Of a stretch of 9,775 nucleotides of DNA, positions 1 to 6,355 are shown piece after piece. The DNA is from DASQVO01 sp035640715 (GTDB taxonomy: Bacteria; Actinomycetota; Actinomycetes; Streptosporangiales; Streptosporangiaceae). Each line of letters starts with the position of its first letter. Position 1 is the stretch's first letter. The stretch is taken from assembly GCA_035640715.1 (NCBI GenBank), contig DASQVO010000220.1:1-9775 (forward strand), in the 5' to 3' direction. The notes under the pieces were generated by a model that was not told the DNA's origin, did not search any database, and saw only the letters and a program-made list of their open reading frames with translations. A program made the position numbers and the translations under genes.

Positions 1-116
1 CACGCGAATTCAACCGGCTAAACCGGGTAACCACTATTACTGTGACGCAACGTTCCCGCAGCTTGACCGATAACGGCCGGACCGAGGAGACGGCGCGTAC
101 CCAGCGGGGCGGAACA

Positions 117-752
117 ATGTCCGGACGGCTGGGCTGGATAGTAAGCACGGTAGCAGCCGTCATCGTGCTCGCTCTGGTGCTGTCCGCGGTCCACCTGCTG
201 CCGCAGCTCCGCAACCCGTTCGCGGAGACGACCACCGACCGGAGCCAGCCCGTCCTGCTCAAATCAATCACCGCGCTCAGCCGTTATGAGGCGGCGAGCG
301 GCTCTTTTGAAGTCATCGTCGACCTGCAAAAGCACACCGCTTTCCTGCCGTCCTTCATTGCAGGCAGCGGCACGCTGTTCGTCGGCCAGGGCACCGACAT
401 CGCATACGTCGACTTCTCGCGGCTGAAGAGCCAGGAAATTCACGTATCAGGGGACCGGACGGCGGTGACCGTCGCGCTACCGCACGCGCAACTCGAGCCC
501 GCTGTGCTGAATGTCCAGCAGTCCTACGTCTACGCCCAGCAGCAGGGCCTGCTGAACAGGATCGGGAACTTCTTCTCCAGCAACCCGAACAGCCAGCAGC
601 AGGTCTACATCCTGGCGCAGCAGAAGATACAGAAGGCCGCCACGCAGAGCCCGCTGATCTCTGAAGCGGAGAAGAACACCCAGGCCATGCTGGACGGGAT
701 GCTCCGGTCGCTGGGTTTCCAGCAGGTCACCGTCACATTCGGCACCTCCTGA
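117..752 (+). CDS. DUF4230-type membrane-anchored protein
   Basis: This 211-residue protein has one membrane helix near the N-terminus (about residues 5-27, beginning GWIVSTVAAVIVLALV) and a soluble domain that should lie outside the cytoplasm. The soluble part contains SGSFEVIVDLQKH, then FIAGSGTLFVGQGTDIAYVDF, and a C-terminal helical half, a pattern I recognise from DUF4230 proteins. The biochemical function of that family is not established. The ATG at 117 was chosen because the membrane helix follows directly. A GTG at 42 in the same frame would add 25 polar residues with no visible Shine-Dalgarno site. A weak -10-like TATTAC at 35-40 would start transcription after that GTG, which also favours 117. 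The gene converges on the FHA gene and is probably not part of the kinase operon. The family call is fairly secure; the start is less so. Confidence 0.8.
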   Translation: MSGRLGWIVSTVAAVIVLALVLSAVHLLPQLRNPFAETTTDRSQPVLLKSITALSRYEAASGSFEVIVDLQKHTAFLPSFIAGSGTLFVGQGTDIAYVDFSRLKSQEIHVSGDRTAVTVALPHAQLEPAVLNVQQSYVYAQQQGLLNRIGNFFSSNPNSQQQVYILAQQKIQKAATQSPLISEAEKNTQAMLDGMLRSLGFQQVTVTFGTS

Positions 753-767
753 GGGGTGCCTGCCGGC

Positions 768-831
768 CGGGCTGCCGCCCAGCCCGAGGGCCCCTGGCCT
801 GGCGGCCTCTCGGCCCGCCCGCTGCGGGCCG
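768..831. terminator. Convergent intergenic hairpins, possible bidirectional terminator
   Basis: The 84-base gap between two convergent stop codons holds two GC-rich inverted repeats. One has CGGGCT (768-773) pairing with AGCCCG (781-786) over a 7-base loop. The other has CGGCCCGC (811-818) pairing with CGGGCCG-type arm GCGGGCCG (824-831) over the 5-base loop CCGCT. Neither is followed by a clear T-tract, which is common for terminators in high-GC actinobacteria. The location fits termination of both the DUF4230 gene and the minus-strand operon, but a hairpin can arise by chance at this GC content. Confidence 0.45.
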
Positions 832-836
832 GCGTT

Positions 837-1529
837 CTAGATATGTGCGGCGCGGATGGTGATCACCGTCCACGCGCCCAGCTGAATGCTGTCCCCCTCC
901 GCCAGCGGAACCTTGACCCCGACCGGGATCTCACTGCCGTTGACGAGCGTGCCGTTTTCTGACCCGGGATCGATGACCGTCAGGCTGCCATCGGGCTCCA
1001 GTATCAGAACAGCATGCATGCGGGAGACGCCCGGATCGGCCGGCGGCCCCGTCAGGTCGATCTCCGGCTCGATCCCCCGCTGGACGCTGCGGCGGCCAAT
1101 GCGGACCTCAGGCCCGGTGAGCCGGAACCGGCGCCGTGGGCAGTAGGCGGGAAACCGGAGTGTCCCGGCGTCCGCGCCGCCCTGGGCGACCACCTTGTCG
1201 AAGTAGGCGCGGTCCGCGGCCACCTCCGCGACCCAGCCCGTCGCGGTGCGGGCGCCTGCGGGGGCACTCCCGGAGCCGGGCACGGCGGCCCCTGTTGCTC
1301 CTGGTGACCCGGAGCGCGACTCGAAATCAAACCCGCACACCTCGCAGAACTGCCCCGACCGGCCGGTGCCGCAGCGCGGGCATGGATCAGCGGCCGGCTC
1401 TGGCTCCTGCGAGGGAGCCGCCTCCGGCGCCACGGGCGATGCCGCCTCTGGCGCGCCGCCCATCCGCATGCCGCAGACGTCACAGAAATCGCTGCTGGCT
1501 GAGTCGTGACCGGCTGGGCAGGTAAGCAT
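837..1529 (-). CDS. Double zinc-ribbon FHA domain protein (GarA-like reader)
   Basis: This 230-residue cytoplasmic protein has two short zinc ribbons and a C-terminal forkhead-associated domain, which binds phosphothreonine peptides. The first ribbon uses C4 and probably H8, with C16/C19. The second uses C50/C53 and C62/C65. A Pro/Ala/Gly linker and a segment containing ADRAYFDKV and FPAYCPRRRF (about 105-136) precede the FHA core (about 140-230). Expected pThr-contact residues are present: GRR (145-147), SRMH (169-172) and NGT (192-194). It is the last gene of the minus-strand operon, 26 bases after the VWA gene, with GGGGAG (plus-strand 1534-1539) 4 bases before the ATG. In mycobacteria the FHA protein GarA is the main PknG substrate. 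The ETTS phosphorylation motif of GarA is not visible here, so this may be a reader of phosphorylated partners rather than a strict GarA equivalent. Confidence 0.9.
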   Translation of the reverse strand: MLTCPAGHDSASSDFCDVCGMRMGGAPEAASPVAPEAAPSQEPEPAADPCPRCGTGRSGQFCEVCGFDFESRSGSPGATGAAVPGSGSAPAGARTATGWVAEVAADRAYFDKVVAQGGADAGTLRFPAYCPRRRFRLTGPEVRIGRRSVQRGIEPEIDLTGPPADPGVSRMHAVLILEPDGSLTVIDPGSENGTLVNGSEIPVGVKVPLAEGDSIQLGAWTVITIRAAHI

Positions 1530-1555
1530 CAGGCTCCCCGGCTTCCGTGTAGCTG

Positions 1556-2902
1556 TTACTTCCTCGTGCGGACCGTCTTGGTCGATCGGGTGTCGAGCGC
1601 CATCTCATCGGCGTCTTCGACTTTCTTCCTGAGCCGGACGGTTCCCGTGGCGTCAACCTCGACGACCTTGGCGAGCAGCTTGGCGGTGCCCTCGTTTCCT
1701 GCCTCGCTGGCCAGCGCGACGGCCCGGCTGAGCTTGGCGGTCGCGGTGTCCTCGTCACCTTCCTTACGGGCCTGCAGCCCTTCCTGGATGACCTCGGCCA
1801 GCTCGGCCTGCCCGGTGTAGTGAGCAACGTGCGGGTTTATCCGGGTCGACAGCGCCTCGTCGTCAGTCCAGAGCGCCCGGACCAGTCCCTGGCCGAGGAC
1901 CTGCGGGCCGGATGGCGTGGCAGCGACCAGGCTCACCCGGGCCGCCAGCATCTCCTGGCCGACGCCGGCCGGGCTGACCTCGACACACACGTGGTAATCC
2001 CGGCTCTCACCCGGAGCCCAGGCTCCGGTTGGGTAGTCCCCCGCCTGCGGGCCTGCCGGGCTGCGCCGGCCGGTCAGGTCCTCAATGGCCGGCGCGACCT
2101 GCTTGATGAACCGGATACTCGCATGCTGTGGTGTCCACACGCGCAGCGCGACATCGGCGATCTGCTTGCCCATGGCCGTCTCCATCATCGCCTCGAAATC
2201 GGCGGCGAGGCCCCCGGGGTCGGGCACGATGTCCACGGTGCCGAGCAGCGCGGCGGAGATCCGGCGCAGTTCAGCGACCTCCCAGTCGGTGCCGACGCCC
2301 CGGCAGTCGCAGCTGAAGACGCCCTCGCACACGGCGATCGCCCCGGCGAGCTGCTCGGGCGTCTCGTGCTGATTCTTGCCGTCGGTGAGCAGGATGGCGT
2401 GCCGCACCTGCGTGTGCCCGGGGTGGTGACCAGGGCCGGCCGGATCTTCGGTGAAGATCTGGTGCGCGAGGCGCAGCCACTGACCGATCGCGGTCCCGCC
2501 CGCGGGACGCAGCCCGCCGACGGCCTTCTTCGCGGCCTGCCTGGTTTGCGGGCCGGCAATGGCCATGCTGCCGTCCTGGGGGAAGACGGGACGCGCCGTC
2601 TCGGTGCCCGCGATCACGGCGAAGGCTACGCCGTCACGGATGACGTCCACGGCCGCGGCGGTCGCCGCACGGGCTTCGGCGATCTTGCCCGGCGGCGCGT
2701 TCATCGAACCGGAGCAGTCGATGATGATGATCTCCGCCAGCTCAGAGAGCCCGGAGGGCCCGCCCAGCCCGCCCGGTCCGCCGGGCGGTGCCGACGCTGG
2801 ATCGGCCACGGATGTCACCGTGACGATTGCGTTCACATCCCGGCTGCCCTCTGGCAGGTACTCGTTCTGGAAGACGTCGACAGTGAAGTCGGCCTGGCTC
2901 AT
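1556..2902 (-). CDS. von Willebrand factor A (VWA) domain protein
   Basis: This 448-residue protein has no signal peptide or membrane helix, so it is probably cytoplasmic. After a beta-rich N-terminus and a Gly/Pro linker (about 35-52), a VWA domain spans about 55-245. It has an intact metal-ion-dependent adhesion site: DCSGS (D62, S64, S66), T137 in GGTAIG and D174 in LLTDGKN. A beta-sandwich-like segment follows (about 250-350), then a helical stretch (about 360-410) and a Thr-rich basic tail ending DTRSTKTVRTRK. VWA domains mediate metal-dependent protein-protein contact, so a scaffold or effector role in this kinase operon is inferred. The ATG at 2902 is preceded by GAGGAG (2912-2917) with a 9-base spacer. 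That site overlaps the TGA of the phosphatase gene, so translation is probably coupled. An in-frame upstream extension to 3034 would lie inside the phosphatase gene and is low-complexity, so it was rejected. Confidence 0.9.
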   Translation of the reverse strand: MSQADFTVDVFQNEYLPEGSRDVNAIVTVTSVADPASAPPGGPGGLGGPSGLSELAEIIIIDCSGSMNAPPGKIAEARAATAAAVDVIRDGVAFAVIAGTETARPVFPQDGSMAIAGPQTRQAAKKAVGGLRPAGGTAIGQWLRLAHQIFTEDPAGPGHHPGHTQVRHAILLTDGKNQHETPEQLAGAIAVCEGVFSCDCRGVGTDWEVAELRRISAALLGTVDIVPDPGGLAADFEAMMETAMGKQIADVALRVWTPQHASIRFIKQVAPAIEDLTGRRSPAGPQAGDYPTGAWAPGESRDYHVCVEVSPAGVGQEMLAARVSLVAATPSGPQVLGQGLVRALWTDDEALSTRINPHVAHYTGQAELAEVIQEGLQARKEGDEDTATAKLSRAVALASEAGNEGTAKLLAKVVEVDATGTVRLRKKVEDADEMALDTRSTKTVRTRK

Positions 2903-2911
2903 CGACGGGTA

Positions 2912-2917
2912 CTCCTC
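2912..2917 (-). promoter_or_regulatory. Ribosome binding site of the VWA gene
   Basis: GAGGAG on the minus strand lies 9 bases before the ATG at 2902. It shares bases with the TGA stop of the upstream phosphatase gene (2916-2918). It decides the VWA start in favour of 2902 over the longer in-frame alternative and indicates termination-reinitiation coupling. Confidence 0.75.
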
Positions 2918-3923
2918 AGCTTTGCCGGGCGGGCTGAACCGGCTGAACGGGCGGAATCGGCTTAACGGGCTGAACAGGCTTAACGGGCGGGTAGGGCACG
3001 AGCACCACCGTGATGTTGTCCATGCCGCCGGCATCGACCGCGAACCGCACCAGCGCCGCGGCCGTTCCCAGCGGATCGGTCAGGGCACCGGGCATCGCGA
3101 GCGCCGCCAGCTCCGCGGCGTCCGGTGCGTAATTCCACAGCCCGTCCGAGCACAACAGCAGCGTTCCCTGGCCAGGCGGTGAGAATTCCGTGATGTGCGG
3201 AACCAGCTCGCTGGAGCCGGCACCGACCCAGCGGGTCACTACGTGGGCCTGCGGCGAGGCGAGCGCCTCGGATTCCGACAGCAGCCCCTGCGCGACCAGC
3301 TCCTCGGCCAGGGAGTCGTCCCTGGTGAGCTGACGGCCCGACGGGCCCGATGGGCCCGACGGGCCCGTCGGCGCGGCACCGGCGCACAGCCAGTAGGCGC
3401 GGCTGTCGCCCAGCCAGCACAGCGTTACGGTGTCACCGGCCAGCACCGCGGAAACGTACGTCGCCGCCGGTGCTTCCATGCCAGGGCGGGCCAGGGCCGC
3501 GACCGCATCCCGGGCCAGCCCGGCCGCCCGCGCGGAAGCCTCGGGGAGGCTGGTGCCCGCCCGCGCCGCCGCGAGCAGCTCATCCGCGGCGGCCTGCGCC
3601 GCGGCGAGCGACGCCTCGTCCGGGCGGTCGGCGGTGGAGACCCCGTCGCAGACGACGGCGATCACGACAGGACCACCCGGCGTCTCGGCGGTGGCCAGCG
3701 CCAGCGCATCCTCGTTCCGCGGGTGCCTGCGGCCGCGGTCGGTGATGCCCACGGCACGCCCAAGATCCAGTTCCACGTGGTCACGGGGCACACGGTCGCT
3801 CACCACGAGCGGAGCCAGCCTGGCTCCGCACGATTCGCAGTAGCTGTCCTGCGCGGCGATCGGCTCTCCGCACGAGGGGCAGCAGAGGTAGTCACCGGCA
3901 TGCGGTGATGGGCTGGTGTTCAT
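2916..3923 (-). CDS. Zinc-ribbon PP2C-family Ser/Thr protein phosphatase
   Basis: This 335-residue PPM/PP2C phosphatase probably removes phosphate from Ser/Thr residues modified by the adjacent PknG-type kinase. A CxxC zinc ribbon opens the protein (C15/C18 and C29/C32). The PP2C domain spans about 55-310 with the expected metal-binding and signature motifs: RNED (69-72), CDG (D93), LGDSRAY (171-177), CSDGLW (258-263) and MDN (D302, N303). A Gly/Pro/Ser insert (TGPSGPSGPSG, 186-196) splits the domain. The protein ends in a Pro-rich PVKPVQPVKP-type tail (about 313-331). There is no membrane helix, unlike PstP-type phosphatases. The ATG overlaps the kinase stop as ATGA (3920-3923), and GAGGA (3931-3935) sits 7 bases upstream, so co-translation with the kinase is very likely. 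The enzyme class is secure; the substrate pairing is inferred from the operon. Confidence 0.93.
   Translation of the reverse strand: MNTSPSPHAGDYLCCPSCGEPIAAQDSYCESCGARLAPLVVSDRVPRDHVELDLGRAVGITDRGRRHPRNEDALALATAETPGGPVVIAVVCDGVSTADRPDEASLAAAQAAADELLAAARAGTSLPEASARAAGLARDAVAALARPGMEAPAATYVSAVLAGDTVTLCWLGDSRAYWLCAGAAPTGPSGPSGPSGRQLTRDDSLAEELVAQGLLSESEALASPQAHVVTRWVGAGSSELVPHITEFSPPGQGTLLLCSDGLWNYAPDAAELAALAMPGALTDPLGTAAALVRFAVDAGGMDNITVVLVPYPPVKPVQPVKPIPPVQPVQPARQS
3332..3368. repeat. Short 9-base tandem repeat inside the PP2C gene
   Basis: About four near-identical 9-base units of the form GACGGGCCC or GATGGGCCC lie head to tail. On the coding (minus) strand they encode the Gly-Pro-Ser repeats of the phosphatase insert. 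Because the unit is a multiple of three, copy-number change would keep the reading frame. Confidence 0.7.
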
Positions 3924-6355
3924 GAAAAGGTCCTCGGCCGGACATCATTAGCCAGGTCAACGAGCTCGACCCGGAGCCTGGGGTCGGGTGCCAGCCTGGC
4001 CAGCGCCCGGTAACTCCGTTCCAGGCCGAAGCGTAGCGCCCGCTCGGTCGGCTCGCAGCCGAGCAGGCGGCCACCGCCCACCGCCTGCCCCGCCGCCAGG
4101 CAGCCGAGGGCGGCCCGCAGGATCTCGGCGGTGAGCTGGTGCTGGCGAGCAGCATCGAGTTTCATGCGGTTCAGGCGATCGCTCGCCTCCCGCACGTCGT
4201 CGCCGGTGACCGCGGCCTGCCTCCGGCCGGCGACCTGGATCCGGATCGCGGCGATCTGCGCCGTCACATAGTGGCTGGACGTTTCGGGAATTGCCGCGAG
4301 CGCTGCGATCGCGCCGGTCCGGTCGCCGGCCACCAGGTGCGTCCTGGCCAGGCCGAAGGCCGCGCTGACATAGGAGGGATCGACGGTCGACACAAGCTGG
4401 AAGCACCGGGCGGCCAGCACGTGATCTCCGGCCGCCTCCGCGGTGAGCCCGCATGCGAGCTTGGGCGCGAGCTCGCCGGGCAGCGTGTCGCAGACCGCGT
4501 TGAACCCGCCGAGTGCGGCACCGGGATTCCCTGCGGCGAGTTCGCTCAGAGCCTCATACCAGGCCACCCGCCAGTCCGCCTGGCCGTCTGCCGCCAGGTC
4601 CGCCAGCACCGCCCTGGCCCCGGCGGGATCGCCGCTGACGACAAGGGCCCGGGCGAGCGCCAGGCGGGTCTCGGCAGATGCCGCCACTTCCGGTGGCGTT
4701 CCCGGCTCTCCGGCGACGGCGGCAGACAAGGTAGCCGTCCGCTGTGCCGGGTTGAGCGCGCTGAGCGCGGCCAGGTAGCCAACTGCCGGGTCGGTGCTGT
4801 CGACGAGCGGCACCGGCAGCCCGGCCACGATCTCCGCTGCCCCGGGCGGGGCAGTGCCTGCCGGGCTCGAGGGGCCGCAGGGCACGGTGGCGCCGTCGCG
4901 GCCATCCGCCGCATCCCATCCGCCTGCGCCGACCACCTGCGGTTCCGGGCTGAACAGCGAGGAGATCGCGGGCCGCGGGCGGCCGTCGCCGACGGCGAGT
5001 ACCTCGCGCAGCACGCCGGTGAGCTGCTCGGCCATCTCACTGGCGGAGGTGAACCGGCGGCCCGGGTCCGGATCGGTGGCCCGGCGCAGGAACCGGTAGA
5101 AGGATTCCTGCTGGGCGAGCAGGGGCACCTTGGCCGGATCCGGCAGGCTGCGGGAGTACGTCCCCGTGTAGCCGGAGAACTCGAAGGTGAGTACGGCGAG
5201 CGCGCGGCCGACCGTGTACAGGTCGGAGGACGGGGAGGGCCCGCGGTCCGCGATTTCCGGCGCCTGGTAGCCGACAGTCCCGTAGATCGGGCTGTCCACG
5301 TCATCGATCCGCCGCACGCCGCCCAGATCGATGAGCTTGAGCTGCTCCTCGGTCTGTATGACGTTGTCGGGCTTGAAGTCGCAGTAGACCAGGCCCCGGT
5401 CGTGCAGGTAACCCAGCGCGGGCAGGATCTCGAGCGCGTAGGCAAGCGCGACGGGCAGGGACAGCGACTCCCCGGCCTTTCGGCGTTCGGCCAGGATCTG
5501 CTTGAGCGACTGGCCGCCGGCGTACTCCATGACGATGTAGCCGGCACTGCCTCCGGTGCGCCGGTCACCGTGCTGGACGAAGTTGTAGATCCGGACGATG
5601 TTGGGATGCTCGACCTCGGCCAGGAACTGCCGTTCGGCAACGGCGGCGGCCATAGCGTCAGCGTCACCGGTGTTGAGCAGTCCCTTGAGCACCACCCAGC
5701 GGTCGCTGACGTTGCGGTCCCTGGCCAGGTAGATCCAGCCGAGGCCGCCGTGTGCGAGGCAGCCGAGCACCTCGTACTGCCCGGCCACCAGCTCGCCGGT
5801 GGCCAGCTTGGACCGGAACGAGAACGGGGTGCCGCAGTGGCGGCAGAAGCCCTCGGTGAGCCCGGGGCGCCCGTTCGCGCCGCGCCCGACCGGCTGCTCG
5901 CAGGCGCCGCAGAACCGCTTGCTCTCCGGCACCTGGGGGTCGGAGAGGACCGCGCTAGCCGGATCGCGGGCGGGGACCGGCGGAACCTGGACGAGCCCGG
6001 CGCCCAGGCTCCCCCGCGACGACCGGCTGCTGCCCGGCCGCGAGGCGCGGGTCCCGGCGGAACCGCGGGTCGCGAACGAGACCGATCCCGAGCGCGGAAC
6101 CGGCGCCGAGCGCGAGCCGGCGCCCGCGGCCGCCGGGCGCGATTCCGCGGCCAGGCCACATACGTTGCAGTAGCCGTCCTCGATCATCCCGCCGCACCCC
6201 GGCCGCTGGCATGCGGTCGTGGCGGCGGCCGCCGGGGGCGCCTGCGGTCCCGGGGCCACAGGCGGCGCCGGGGCCAGGCCGCATACGTTGCAGTAGCCGT
6301 CCTCGATTATCCCGCCGCACCCCGGCCGCTGGCATGCAGTCGTGGCGGTGGTCAT
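3920..6355 (-). CDS. pknG: PknG-type serine/threonine protein kinase
   Basis: This 811-residue soluble kinase matches mycobacterial PknG in domain order and many signature stretches. It begins with two near-identical zinc ribbons (C8/C13/C22/C25 and C49/C54/C63/C66), then a Ser/Arg-rich linker. A rubredoxin-like site follows VPESKRF (C149/C152 and C171/C174). The kinase domain (about 190-450) has glycine loop AHGGLG, K224, catalytic loop YCDFKPDN (D326, K328, N331), DLG (343-345) in place of DFG, and APE (365-367). A TPR-type C-terminal region (about 505-811) ends with LVDLANDVRP, as in PknG. In mycobacteria PknG phosphorylates the FHA protein GarA to control glutamate metabolism. The ATG at 6355 overlaps the previous stop (ATGA); an in-frame start at 6445 would add 30 residues lying inside the upstream gene. 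The extra ribbon pair is not part of Mycobacterium tuberculosis PknG as I know it. Confidence 0.96.
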   Translation of the reverse strand: MTTATTACQRPGCGGIIEDGYCNVCGLAPAPPVAPGPQAPPAAAATTACQRPGCGGMIEDGYCNVCGLAAESRPAAAGAGSRSAPVPRSGSVSFATRGSAGTRASRPGSSRSSRGSLGAGLVQVPPVPARDPASAVLSDPQVPESKRFCGACEQPVGRGANGRPGLTEGFCRHCGTPFSFRSKLATGELVAGQYEVLGCLAHGGLGWIYLARDRNVSDRWVVLKGLLNTGDADAMAAAVAERQFLAEVEHPNIVRIYNFVQHGDRRTGGSAGYIVMEYAGGQSLKQILAERRKAGESLSLPVALAYALEILPALGYLHDRGLVYCDFKPDNVIQTEEQLKLIDLGGVRRIDDVDSPIYGTVGYQAPEIADRGPSPSSDLYTVGRALAVLTFEFSGYTGTYSRSLPDPAKVPLLAQQESFYRFLRRATDPDPGRRFTSASEMAEQLTGVLREVLAVGDGRPRPAISSLFSPEPQVVGAGGWDAADGRDGATVPCGPSSPAGTAPPGAAEIVAGLPVPLVDSTDPAVGYLAALSALNPAQRTATLSAAVAGEPGTPPEVAASAETRLALARALVVSGDPAGARAVLADLAADGQADWRVAWYEALSELAAGNPGAALGGFNAVCDTLPGELAPKLACGLTAEAAGDHVLAARCFQLVSTVDPSYVSAAFGLARTHLVAGDRTGAIAALAAIPETSSHYVTAQIAAIRIQVAGRRQAAVTGDDVREASDRLNRMKLDAARQHQLTAEILRAALGCLAAGQAVGGGRLLGCEPTERALRFGLERSYRALARLAPDPRLRVELVDLANDVRPRTFS
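6149..6225. repeat. 77-base direct repeat, copy 1 (zinc ribbon 2 of the kinase)
   Basis: This block matches 6272-6348 at an offset of exactly 123 bases (41 codons), with three mismatches (6158/6281, 6184/6307, 6215/6338). It encodes the second CxxxxC...CxxC ribbon of the kinase. The offset keeps the reading frame, and silent positions are nearly all conserved, which suggests a recent in-frame tandem duplication. Confidence 0.95.
6272..6348. repeat. 77-base direct repeat, copy 2 (zinc ribbon 1 of the kinase)
   Basis: This is the partner of 6149-6225 and encodes the first zinc ribbon directly after the kinase start codon. At protein level the ribbons differ at one residue inside the motif (GGIIEDG versus GGMIEDG). 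Confidence 0.95.

Noticed and set aside
1820..2965. Open frame of 381 codons on the plus strand, opposite the VWA gene
   Set aside because: It is antisense to a VWA domain with an intact metal site, and it has no domain or ribosome binding site of its own.
2903..3034. Longer N-terminus for the VWA protein
   Set aside because: The extension overlaps the Pro-rich tail of the phosphatase, is low-complexity (PLSRFRPFSRFSP-like) and lacks the good GAGGAG site that precedes 2902.
3332..3368. Collagen-like protein or CRISPR-like repeats
   Set aside because: There are only about four 9-base units with no spacers, and they are explained by a GPS linker inside the phosphatase.
4546..6159. Minus-strand open frame of 537 codons inside the kinase in another frame
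   Set aside because: Ser/Arg/Pro-rich shadow of the kinase gene in an alternative frame.
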